A DNA stretch of 60,215 bases from CAYSLU01 sp964431965 (GTDB lineage Bacteria > Verrucomicrobiota > Kiritimatiellia > CAIKKV01 > CAYSLU01): the NCBI GenBank assembly GCA_964431965.1, contig CAYSLU010000024.1:1-60215 (forward strand), read 5' to 3'. The notes below the pieces were generated by a model. It saw nothing but the letters and a program-made list of their open reading frames with translations, made no database searches and was not told where the DNA came from. This document shows, in pieces, positions 31,292 to 39,190 of the stretch (position 1 is its first letter; each line of letters begins with the position of its first letter). Made by a program: the position numbers and the translations under genes.

Positions 31292-33316
31292 TCAGAAGGA
31301 TCGCTTCAGCGTGACGGTGAACTGCTGCTTGTTCCGCTTTTCCTGCCGGAGATAATCGTCGTACTCCCGATCATACGTCAGTTCGATGCTGGTGAGTCCG
31401 TACACGTAGTGGATGACCGGCCGGAACACGACGAGGGTCTGGTCCACGCCTTCGCCGCTCCGGAGGTCCAGGCCGGCCGATGCGCTGGCGTTCAGGTTCC
31501 GCGTCAGCTGCCGGCGGTAATTCGTGAGGAAGCGGTAGTCGCGCTCGTACCGGTCGGTGTCCCGGAACGTCGTGAACGTCTGGGAGAGGTCGAGGGAAAA
31601 CGCCGACAGCGGATCCGGCGTGAACGAGAACGCCTCGAACAGGCGATTCGCTTCATAGGCCGAGCCTTCGGAGTCGTATATCTCGCGCTCGGCCCCGGCC
31701 CGAAACCACTCCCAGGAGACGTCCGTCCCGTACGTGTATCGAGTCTGATCCAGCGCGCTCAGCTCCGCCGGAGCGTTGTTCCGCGTGATCTGGTAGCGGC
31801 CATAGATCCCCCACAGGTCTTCCCACAGGTCCAGGCGGATGCCGCACCGCTCTCCAACCGTCTCGTAGCCGCCCCGCCCGCCGGGCGTGGCATCGTAGTC
31901 GACCAGAACGGTGCCGCCCTGGGTGATGCGTCCGCCGGGGATGCGCCGGATCTCGAGGCGCGATCCGCTTGGGAATATCTCGTAGTCGATGCCCCGCACG
32001 AACAGGCGGAGGTTGTTCTCGTCCGAGACCACGATGGACGACTCGATCACGCCGGCCCGGCCGAGAACAAAGGACTCGGACTGCGGCGGGGCGGGAAACG
32101 AATGGCGCTCGTTGACCACGCGGCCCCCGGTCTTCTGATCCGTGTGGCTGACGGACAGCGTGTTGTCGAGCCGGAGCCGGTGGCGTGCGCCGAGGCGCTT
32201 GCGATAGCCTTCGTTCCATGTGGCCCCGTACTGGCGCGTGTAGCCGGAGCCGGTATCGTCGGACGAGTGCGAGGTCGATCCGTCCGCCGTCACCGAGGAG
32301 TTCAGGCTCTCGTAGAGCTGGTGGCTGAGCCCGGCGCTGCCGCCCGCGCTGTCCGAGATGAAGTCGCCGGTCTCAAAATGGTCGTATGAGGCCGTGTAGT
32401 AGCTGCTCAGGTCCGGGGTGTGGTCGAGGCCCAGGCTGGCGTGGCCGGTCGCCTGATCGCTCGGATCCGTAGCGGATTCCTCGTGGGTGTAGGTGACGCC
32501 GGACTGCAGGTCAGCCTGCTCGCGGCTCCCCAGCCGCTCGTTATCGGCCAGCGCGACCGAATGCATGCGGGTTCCGTCCGGCGAGCCCTGGTCGGAGAAG
32601 CGGCTTTGGCTGAACGAGTAGTTGAAGGCCGTACTGCCCGCGAGCCGGTACCGGTTCGCGTCGAAGTTAAAGAGATCCTGGGCGGAGTCGTAGGAGGAGG
32701 ACGCATCGCTTACGTGCTCGTCCGTCCGCGTGTACTGGCTGCCGATGTAGACCGAGGGAGCCTGGTACGTGACCCGTCCGCCGTAGGTCAGGGCGTCTAC
32801 GGTGGCTCGAGTGAAGAAGTCGTATTCCCGGTGGGTGCGGCCGTAGGTGCTGTAGAGCTGGCCGCTAACCGGCTTGCCGGCCAGCAGCACGGCGTTGCCG
32901 CGGAACATGCCGAAATAGTGGATGTGATCCTTGCGGTCGGTAGTGGTCGACTTCGTCCTCTGGGTCCCCCAGCCGTAGCCGCCTTCCGAGGCGATCGAGA
33001 AGCGCAGGAAGTTCGGATGGTACACGGAGCCCATCATGCTCAGGCTGAGGGTCGGAGCCAGGAGCGAGCTTTCGAAGGTCGTGGAGCGGTCGCTGCCTTC
33101 GTACGTGGTCTTTTCGGTCAGCTTCTCGGCGTAGGCTCCCAGTTCCATCTGGGATATCCGAATCTTCAGCCACTGCGGGTCCTCGGGCCGAAGCAGGCGC
33201 GCGCGGTAGTTCTGGGCCGGGGACTCCCGGGGGAGCGCGAGCGCCGCAGCAGCGAACAGGCACGCGGACCACGCGCGATGGCCGGAGGGCGAGCGGCGGG
33301 CCGGTCGTTCCCTCAC
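31292..33316 (-). CDS. Outer-membrane beta-barrel protein (porin of a cytochrome conduit)
   Basis: The 674-aa product has a signal peptide (ACLFAAAALALPRESPAQ), then many alternating amphipathic strands rich in Tyr, Ser and Thr. It ends in a terminal Phe (FTVTLKRSF), the usual outer-membrane insertion signal. It has no CxxCH. The size and strand pattern suit a large barrel comparable with MtrB/PioB-type porins that sheath a multihaem cytochrome, but homology to them cannot be shown by eye. The GTG start at 33316 overlaps the stop of the 11-haem lipoprotein (GTGA), tying the two translationally. Confidence 0.8.
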   Translation of the reverse strand: MRERPARRSPSGHRAWSACLFAAAALALPRESPAQNYRARLLRPEDPQWLKIRISQMELGAYAEKLTEKTTYEGSDRSTTFESSLLAPTLSLSMMGSVYHPNFLRFSIASEGGYGWGTQRTKSTTTDRKDHIHYFGMFRGNAVLLAGKPVSGQLYSTYGRTHREYDFFTRATVDALTYGGRVTYQAPSVYIGSQYTRTDEHVSDASSSYDSAQDLFNFDANRYRLAGSTAFNYSFSQSRFSDQGSPDGTRMHSVALADNERLGSREQADLQSGVTYTHEESATDPSDQATGHASLGLDHTPDLSSYYTASYDHFETGDFISDSAGGSAGLSHQLYESLNSSVTADGSTSHSSDDTGSGYTRQYGATWNEGYRKRLGARHRLRLDNTLSVSHTDQKTGGRVVNERHSFPAPPQSESFVLGRAGVIESSIVVSDENNLRLFVRGIDYEIFPSGSRLEIRRIPGGRITQGGTVLVDYDATPGGRGGYETVGERCGIRLDLWEDLWGIYGRYQITRNNAPAELSALDQTRYTYGTDVSWEWFRAGAEREIYDSEGSAYEANRLFEAFSFTPDPLSAFSLDLSQTFTTFRDTDRYERDYRFLTNYRRQLTRNLNASASAGLDLRSGEGVDQTLVVFRPVIHYVYGLTSIELTYDREYDDYLRQEKRNKQQFTVTLKRSF

Positions 33317-34350
33317 GGCTGGGGTCCCCCGGCGGCCGCCTTCAGGAACTTCTCCCGCTCGCCGGCGTGCGGGTCGTGGCACGCCCAGCACAGCCGGCCG
33401 GCCACGTCCTTGTGAGCCCCGACCTTGGCCATATCGTCGTCGTCGTGGCACTCGGTGCAGACGGATGCGCCCGTTCGCGTCAGCAGGCTCTTCTCCTTCG
33501 ACTCGTGCGGACGGTGGCATCCGAAGCACTCGCCGGACGCGGCCGGATCATGCTTGAACTTGGCCTTCTCCAGGAAATCGTCATGGCACTCGAAGCAGAG
33601 CGCGGGCGGGGGCTTCCGCGCGAGCTTGGGCTGCGCCGACTCGTGCGGCTGGTGACACGACAGGCACTCGCCCGATTCGACGGGCGCGTGATGGACGGTG
33701 TTGGCGGCCAGCAGATCCTGGTGGCAGTCGAGGCAGAGTTTGCCGGCTGGCTTGCGCAGAAGCTTGGGCTCGGACGAGGCGTGCGGGCTGTGGCAGGCGA
33801 TGCACTCGCCCGCGGCCGCCGGGTCGTGGCGCGACTTGGCCGTCGCGCCGATTACGTCGTGACACTCCGTGCACAGGGCGCCGCCGGCCCGCACCGTCAT
33901 GTGCGTGTTCGTGGATCCGTGCGGGTCATGGCAGGTGGTGCACGCATCCTCGGCCGGCGGGTGCTTCACCTTTGCTTTTTCAAGGAAGTCGTCATGGCAC
34001 CCGAAGCACACCTTTGGCTGAGGCGCCTTCATCCTCACGTCAAACTGGGACACGTGGCACTCGGTACACGCCCGTTCGTCGACAGGCGGGTGTGATGTGA
34101 ACTTCGGGGCTGGCGCCGCGCGGGTCGCCTGGACGGGTGTGGGTGTGGCGTCCCCCCCCTCCGAGCCGGACGGAAGCCGGTTGGTTTCGGAGCCGGGGAC
34201 GGGAACGCCATCGAAGAACGTCGTGAGGAGCTTCTGCTTGGTTTCGGTGCTGCATCCGGCCAGCAGCCCGAGCCCGAGGGCAGCGCCCAGCAGGGCACCT
34301 GCCAGGCGCTGTCTGTTCGGCGCCAGCCGCTCGTTCGACGGATGAATCAT
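33313..34350 (-). CDS. Eleven-haem cytochrome c lipoprotein
   Basis: The 345-aa protein has a lipobox (LGLLAGCS) and the leader TKQKLLTTFFDGVPVPG, a pattern I associate with porin-cytochrome clusters. Eleven CxxCH sites follow: CTECH, CFGCH, CTTCH, CTECH, CIACH, CLDCH, CLSCH, CFECH, CFGCH, CTECH and CWACH. Most occur as CxxCHxPH/CxxCHDDF pairs in a roughly 30-residue repeat, so the haem domain grew by duplication. Its stop and the barrel start share 4 bases. Lipid anchoring next to a barrel suits an inner or outer plug of an electron conduit. Confidence 0.93.
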   Translation of the reverse strand: MIHPSNERLAPNRQRLAGALLGAALGLGLLAGCSTETKQKLLTTFFDGVPVPGSETNRLPSGSEGGDATPTPVQATRAAPAPKFTSHPPVDERACTECHVSQFDVRMKAPQPKVCFGCHDDFLEKAKVKHPPAEDACTTCHDPHGSTNTHMTVRAGGALCTECHDVIGATAKSRHDPAAAGECIACHSPHASSEPKLLRKPAGKLCLDCHQDLLAANTVHHAPVESGECLSCHQPHESAQPKLARKPPPALCFECHDDFLEKAKFKHDPAASGECFGCHRPHESKEKSLLTRTGASVCTECHDDDDMAKVGAHKDVAGRLCWACHDPHAGEREKFLKAAAGGPQP

Positions 34351-34384
34351 GTCGTGGGAGTGCGGAGCCAGCGGGCGCCCGCAA

Positions 34385-35467
34385 TCAGGATTTCCGGAGG
34401 AACCCGAACACGCTGACTTTCTGTGGGCCGAACTGGTTGATCACGAGAATGAGGTATTCGATCCGGTACCCCGGGGCCACATAGCGCTGGAACCGGTCGG
34501 TGTTGTCGTAATCGATGGCGAGGCCGGCCGGCAGGTAGAGCCCCGCCGGGCCGCTGGTATTGGAGGTGCCGAAGAACATGAGCAGCCGGCCCTCGTTGTC
34601 GAACACCTGTACGACGGCCGTCGCGGCGTCCACAACGTAGACGCGCCCCTCGTGATCAACCCCGATCCCCTTGGGGCGAACGAAACGTCCCGGCTCGGCG
34701 CCCTGTTCGCCGATCGTCCGGACATGGTTGCCTTCGGCATCGAAGATCTGAGCGACGCAACCGCCCGTGTCGGAGACGTATATGCGACCTTGGGGATCGG
34801 CGGCGACATTCGTCGGCGTGTACAGCTTGGCCCGTTTGTCCTTCGGATCGCGCGGGACGGTGAAGAGCAGCTCGCGCGTCGCCCTGGAGTAGACCCGGAC
34901 GCAGTGGTTCGTCATGTCGGTGACAAGGAGCCGGTCGCCCGATACCGCGATGCCGGCCGGCCCCATTTCGCCCCTGCTTCCGATCGCGCCGAGGTAGGCG
35001 TCCGCTGGGTCGTACATCAGGACCTGATCGCGCTTGGTATCGGTCACATAGCGGGTGCCGTCCGCATCCACGGCGATGTTGGCCGGGAGCACCATGGCCG
35101 CCTCGCCCCCGGGCCTCAAGTACCGGATGCGCCGCCTCGCCAAGTCCACGAGCGCGACGCTTGAGAGCTGCGTGTCGCACACGTACAGCATGCCCTTCGT
35201 AGCCGCTATGCCGTAGGGCTTGAGGATCGGCCGGTTGAAGGATCCGCCGCCCCCGAGGATGAAGTCGGCGAGCCGCCCGTGTCCGCCGAGCTCGGACTCG
35301 GTGCCGAAGCCCGTCAGGTACTGGATGCGGGGCTCGTCCGGGGGTGGGGGAAAGAAGTAGTGGACCTTCTGTTGCCTCGCGCGCTGCGTGGCGCAGCCGA
35401 CGGTCAGCATCGTGGCGATCGCGAGGCAGATCGTGCCCGTCCAGCCAAGCGTGGGGAAGCGTCTCAT
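34385..35467 (-). CDS. NHL beta-propeller lipoprotein
   Basis: The 360-aa protein has a lipobox (ATMLTVGCAT) followed by VHYFFPPPPDEPRIQYL and six or so NHL repeats (ILKPYGIAATKGMLYVCDT, VLPANIAVDADGTRYVTDT, PTNVAADPQGRIYVSDTGG, PKGIGVDHEGRVYVVDA). The P-P-P-P-D-E-P-R-I-Q lead-in is shared in shortened form with the second propeller (PSPPDPPRLAFVQF), so the two are paralogues. It is the first gene of the minus-strand conduit operon. The ATG at 35467 has no ribosome site and lies at the predicted transcription start. Confidence 0.88.
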   Translation of the reverse strand: MRRFPTLGWTGTICLAIATMLTVGCATQRARQQKVHYFFPPPPDEPRIQYLTGFGTESELGGHGRLADFILGGGGSFNRPILKPYGIAATKGMLYVCDTQLSSVALVDLARRRIRYLRPGGEAAMVLPANIAVDADGTRYVTDTKRDQVLMYDPADAYLGAIGSRGEMGPAGIAVSGDRLLVTDMTNHCVRVYSRATRELLFTVPRDPKDKRAKLYTPTNVAADPQGRIYVSDTGGCVAQIFDAEGNHVRTIGEQGAEPGRFVRPKGIGVDHEGRVYVVDAATAVVQVFDNEGRLLMFFGTSNTSGPAGLYLPAGLAIDYDNTDRFQRYVAPGYRIEYLILVINQFGPQKVSVFGFLRKS

Positions 35468-35474
35468 GCCGGGT

Positions 35475-35503
35475 ATTCTAGAGGTTGTCCTGGGGTGTCG
35501 CAA
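35475..35503 (-). promoter_or_regulatory. Putative promoter of the porin-cytochrome operon
   Basis: On the minus strand TTGCGA (35498-35503), a 17-base spacer and TAGAAT (35475-35480) match a sigma70-type promoter. The start point would be about 35468, next to the ATG at 35465-35467, predicting a leaderless or nearly leaderless message. Confidence 0.5.
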
Positions 35504-35529
35504 ACTCATGTTGTGAGGACCCGGCGGCC

Positions 35530-35583
35530 CACATAAAGAAGAACCCCGGCAGCGCAGCCATCGCTGGCTGGAGGCTGCCGGGG
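35530..35583 (-). terminator. Rho-independent terminator of the small cytochrome gene
   Basis: The stem CCCCGGCAGC (35544-35553) with GCTGCCGGGG (35574-35583) encloses a second small stem AGCCA/TGGCT. Read on the minus strand it is followed by TTCTTCTTTAT. It lies 44 bases after the stop at 35627, separating that gene from the conduit operon. Confidence 0.75.
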
Positions 35584-35626
35584 CTTCCCTGCCGAGGGCC
35601 GGAGTCGCCCTCGGACTCCGCGTGCG

Positions 35627-36367
35627 CTACTTGATGTGGCACGTCCGGCACAGAAGGCTTCCCTTGCCGCCGGCGTCGTTCCCGCTCAGGCGGGCGAGAA
35701 TGCCGCTGGAAGGAGACATGCCGTCGATCTTGTGCACGTCGTGGCACGACGAGCACTCCATCTTGTGGTTGAAGAGCATCGCCTGGTCGATCGTCTTGCC
35801 GTACATGGACACGCCACTCCACGTGGTCGGAGCGGGCGCGTAGGCGTAGGACAGCCCTGCGTGCGCGGTTCCGATCGTGTAGGTCGTGGGGTCTGCGAGC
35901 GCGCCGTCCAACGTCGCCAGCGCCGAATTGTACGTGAACGAGATCGGATGCGTCGTGTGCAGATCCGTACCGATGACCCCTTCCGTCAGCGGGATGGCGG
36001 CGTTCGTACTGCCGATGCTCTGGTTCTCGCCCGTTACGCCGTCGTGGCAACTCAGGCAGGCCAGCGAAGGACCGGCGGGGCCCGCGGCGACCGGCGCGTT
36101 GAGCGTCGAGCTCTCGTGGCCCGGCGAGCCGTACATCGTGAAGGACTGCGCGCTTGTCATGTGCGACCACAGGGGTGCGATCTGCGCCGGGTCCGTGTTG
36201 TGGGCCGCATGGCACGGGCTGCAGACGCCCTGCCGCGTGTTCCACGACTCGGCCGACAGGTCGTGAACCGAACCCTCGATACCTTTGCTGGTCGCCGCCC
36301 ACGATGCCGTGGACAGTGCCAACGCGATGGTTCCCGCCACTCCGCCGATCAACCGGTTCCGAGTCAT
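35627..36367 (-). CDS. Periplasmic tetrahaem cytochrome c
   Basis: The 246-aa protein has a signal peptide (GGVAGTIALALSTASWAA) and four CxxCH sites: CSPCH, CLSCH, CSSCH and CRTCH. The order HDLS, CHAAH, PLWSHM, CLSCHDG repeats the N-terminal module of the large cytochrome at 28478, so they are paralogues. The long stretch between the second and third sites has no haem. A terminator follows, so it is probably a separate transcription unit with its promoter in the large gap upstream. A soluble electron carrier is the likely role. Confidence 0.88.
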   Translation of the reverse strand: MTRNRLIGGVAGTIALALSTASWAATSKGIEGSVHDLSAESWNTRQGVCSPCHAAHNTDPAQIAPLWSHMTSAQSFTMYGSPGHESSTLNAPVAAGPAGPSLACLSCHDGVTGENQSIGSTNAAIPLTEGVIGTDLHTTHPISFTYNSALATLDGALADPTTYTIGTAHAGLSYAYAPAPTTWSGVSMYGKTIDQAMLFNHKMECSSCHDVHKIDGMSPSSGILARLSGNDAGGKGSLLCRTCHIK

Positions 36368-36403
36368 CGTCCGAGTCCTCCTGCTGACCTCTTCGTGTTT
36401 CCC

Positions 36404-36425
36404 GCGCCGCCTCGCGAGGCGGCGC
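36404..36425. repeat. Perfect 22-bp palindrome in a cytochrome leader
   Basis: GCGCCGCCTCG-CGAGGCGGCGC is a perfect dyad about 40 bases before the ATG of the minus-strand tetrahaem cytochrome. It could be an operator for a dimeric regulator or a hairpin in the mRNA leader. Confidence 0.6.
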
Positions 36426-36907
36426 AGCCGTTTTCCGGGCGATGTAGACGCGAAGCGCACATCATTCGCTCCCGTCCACCGCCCGACCGTCCGTCTGCCG
36501 GGCTTTGCAGGCTTTCGTTGCCAGCCTCGGCGCCCCGGGGACACCATCCCGCTCCCGGATGAGTCCCCCCCTCAAAGTCTGCTAATAGGATATGAATTCG
36601 TCCGATGCCGGGACAATAGGACAAGTCTACGAACCTCTGGAGCGTACGGCCGAGTCGGGCGGCGCGGCCGGGCCCCGCGGGTGTCGGCGGGGCTGGCCGG
36701 GCGGAGCGGAGCCAGCCGGATCAGGCCGGGGACCGGCAGCGGGGGGAGGGGCGCCGCCGCTCCGGTTTCGGCTTGAGTCCGGGCAGCGGCGGGACCATGC
36801 TCCGGGCTCGCGCTCAGGTGGGGCGGGAGGCCCGGCGCGCCTCCGTAGATTGGTCCTTTGTATCCGTCAAAAATCCTGTTCGCAGCCGGCTCTGATTCGC
36901 CTATTCT

Positions 36908-36936
36908 TTGACGATTAGCGGCGGCAAGCGTTGTAT
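36908..36936 (+). promoter_or_regulatory. Possible promoter of the tandem quinol-cytochrome genes
   Basis: TTGACG (36908-36913), a 17-base spacer and TTGTAT (36931-36936) lie about 50 bases before the ATG at 36988. The -35 box is good and the -10 box poor. Confidence 0.35.
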
Positions 36937-36987
36937 CGGCGCAACCGCGGAGCAATCCGGAGGCCGCCCGGGCGGCGAGATGAGGTC

Positions 36988-39132
36988 ATGACCATGCAGC
37001 TGAGTTCACGGATAGGCGCTCTTGCCCTCTCGCTCCTGACCCTCCTGCCGGGCGCGGCGGCCCGCGCCGGAGCGGCTGCGGCCGGGATACCGAGCAGCGA
37101 CTGCATGGAGTGCCACTCCGACCACTCCCTGTCGACGACCAACGGCGGGAAGACCGTCTCCCTGTTCGTGGCCACCAACGTCCTCGCGAAGTCGATTCAC
37201 GGCGGCCTCTCCTGCACGGACTGCCATTCGTCGATCAAGGACCTGCCGCATGACGAGAAGCGGCTGCCGGCCGTGTCCTGCGCCGAGTGCCACGAGCAGG
37301 AGGGGAAGGAGTACGCCCGGAGCATTCACGGGCTGAGCGGCGCCATGGGTGCATCCGCTGCGGCTCGGTGCACCGATTGCCACGGGCGTCACGACGTGCT
37401 CTCCCCGAAGGATCCGCAGTCGCCCGTCTTCAAGCTGAACCTGCCCCGGACGTGCGCCGCGTGCCACTCCAGCTCCGCCATCACGCGGGAGTACCGCATG
37501 GGCGAAGGCCAGGCCGCGCACTACATGGAGAGCATCCACGGCCGCGCGCTGATCGACATGGGGCTGATCGTCGTGCCGACGTGCAACGACTGCCACGGGG
37601 TGCATGACATCCGGCGCAGCGTGGATCGCGATTCGCCGATCAGTCACGCCAACGTGGGGCAGACGTGCGGCAAGTGCCATGTGGGGGTTCAGGCCATCTA
37701 CGACCGGAGCGTCCACGGCCAGCTGCTGGCCAAGGGCGATCCGCGCGGGCCGAACTGCGTGGACTGCCACTCGGCGCACGAGATCGAGTCCCCGACGACG
37801 GGTCACTTCAAGGCGTCCAGCGACAAGCGCTGCGGGCGGTGCCACGAGGACCGCCTGCGCCGCTATCGCGAAACGTACCACGGCAAGGCCATGGCGCTCG
37901 GGCGTCCGCACACGGCGCCCGACGTGGCGGCGTGCCACGACTGCCACGGCCATCACGACGTCGTGCCGGCGGCGGATCCCGCTTCGCGCCTCTCCTCCGC
38001 GAACATCCTGCCCACCTGTCAGCGGTGCCACCCGAAGGCCACGGCCAAGTTCACGGAGTACATGCCGCACGCCGATCCGCTGGACGGGAAGAACTACCCG
38101 CTGCTCCATGGCGTGTTCGTGTTCATGACGGCGCTCCTGATCGGGGTGTTCCTGTTCTTCGGCCTCCACACCGGGTTCTGGATGTTCCGCATGGCCTACT
38201 TGTTCGTCACCGACTCCCGGCGGTTCCGGGAGGTGAAGGTCGAGGCCCAGAGCGGCGATGAGTGGTTCGTTCGGTTCCCCCCGTTCCACCGGTTCCTGCA
38301 CCTGCTCGTGGTGACGAGCTTCCTGCTGCTGGTCATCACGGGCATCCCGCTGAAGTTCTTCGAGGCCCGCTGGGCCCACGTCATCTTCCGCCTGCTGGGC
38401 GGCGCAGACGTGGCGCGCGTGCTGCATCACTTCGGCGCGATCATCACGTTTCTGTACTTCGTCCTGCACCTGACGGAGCTGACCCGCAAGGCCTGGCGGG
38501 GCCGGGTGAGCGTCCGCGATCCGGAGACGGGCCGCTGGAGCTTCCGCCGGCTGATCGGCGTCCTCTTCGGGCCGGACACGCTGCTGCCGAACCTCCAGGA
38601 CTGGCGGGACTTTGTCGCGCACCAGAAGTGGTTCTTCCGCAAGGGCCCGCGCCCGCAGTTCGACCGGTGGACGTACTGGGAGAAGTTCGACTACCTCGCG
38701 GTGTTCTGGGGCGTCGCCATGATCGGCGTGTCGGGGCTGGTCATGTGGTTCCCGGAGTTCACGACCCGCTACCTGCCGGGGTGGATCATCAACATCGCGC
38801 TGATCATCCACTCCGACGAAGCGCTGCTGGCCGCGGGGTTCATCTTCTCGTTCCACTTCTTCAACACCCATTTCCGGCCCGACAAGTTCCCAATGGACAC
38901 GGTGATCTTCTCCGGGCGCGTTTCCAAGGCGGAGATGCTCCACGAGCGCCAGCGCTGGTACGACCGGCTGGTGGAGGCGCGCCGCCTCGATGAGAACCGG
39001 GTTCGCGACGAGTGGGAGCGGTCGAAGCCGATCGCCCGCAGCCTCGGCTTCCTGTTCTTCGGGGTCGGCGTCATCCTGCTGGTCCTGATCGTGTACGCGA
39101 TGAGCATCCGGCTGAGCAACGGCGGTCACTAG
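36988..39132 (+). CDS. Eleven-haem cytochrome c fused to a b-type quinol-oxidoreductase-like membrane domain
   Basis: The 714-aa protein has a signal peptide (ALALSLLTLLPGAAARAG), then a periplasmic domain of about 350 residues with eleven CxxCH sites, many followed by GxH or SAH (CTDCHGRH, CNDCHGVH, CVDCHSAH, CHDCHGHH). The C-terminal half has about five transmembrane segments with His residues (HRFLHLLVVTSFLLLVITG, HHFGAIITFLYFVLHL, IIHSDEALLAAGFIFSFHFF) as in cytochrome b561/formate dehydrogenase gamma. This is the layout of Geobacter CbcL-like inner-membrane cytochromes that oxidise the quinol pool. A second copy follows in tandem. Confidence 0.9.
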   Translation: MTMQLSSRIGALALSLLTLLPGAAARAGAAAAGIPSSDCMECHSDHSLSTTNGGKTVSLFVATNVLAKSIHGGLSCTDCHSSIKDLPHDEKRLPAVSCAECHEQEGKEYARSIHGLSGAMGASAAARCTDCHGRHDVLSPKDPQSPVFKLNLPRTCAACHSSSAITREYRMGEGQAAHYMESIHGRALIDMGLIVVPTCNDCHGVHDIRRSVDRDSPISHANVGQTCGKCHVGVQAIYDRSVHGQLLAKGDPRGPNCVDCHSAHEIESPTTGHFKASSDKRCGRCHEDRLRRYRETYHGKAMALGRPHTAPDVAACHDCHGHHDVVPAADPASRLSSANILPTCQRCHPKATAKFTEYMPHADPLDGKNYPLLHGVFVFMTALLIGVFLFFGLHTGFWMFRMAYLFVTDSRRFREVKVEAQSGDEWFVRFPPFHRFLHLLVVTSFLLLVITGIPLKFFEARWAHVIFRLLGGADVARVLHHFGAIITFLYFVLHLTELTRKAWRGRVSVRDPETGRWSFRRLIGVLFGPDTLLPNLQDWRDFVAHQKWFFRKGPRPQFDRWTYWEKFDYLAVFWGVAMIGVSGLVMWFPEFTTRYLPGWIINIALIIHSDEALLAAGFIFSFHFFNTHFRPDKFPMDTVIFSGRVSKAEMLHERQRWYDRLVEARRLDENRVRDEWERSKPIARSLGFLFFGVGVILLVLIVYAMSIRLSNGGH

Positions 39133-39190
39133 GAGCCGGTCGGCCCGTCGGCGCGTCGCCGGCGAGCGCCGTTCAGTCGAGGAGGATCCG

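Larger units (their letters stand above)
36368..36987. other. Divergent intergenic region between cytochrome genes
   Basis: About 620 bases without a supported gene; open frames here have no recognisable features. It holds a 22-bp perfect palindrome (36404-36425), an AT-richer stretch at 36570-36620, and a second AT-rich stretch at 36845-36940 with a promoter candidate. It must carry the start sites for the small cytochrome (-) and the large membrane cytochrome (+), and is the most likely place for shared regulation of the electron-transfer genes. Confidence 0.55.

Noticed and set aside
36592..36918. Short open frame in the cytochrome intergenic region as a gene
   Set aside because: Composition is Arg/Gly/Pro-rich as expected from GC-rich noncoding DNA, there is no convincing ribosome site, and an overlapping antisense frame is equally open.
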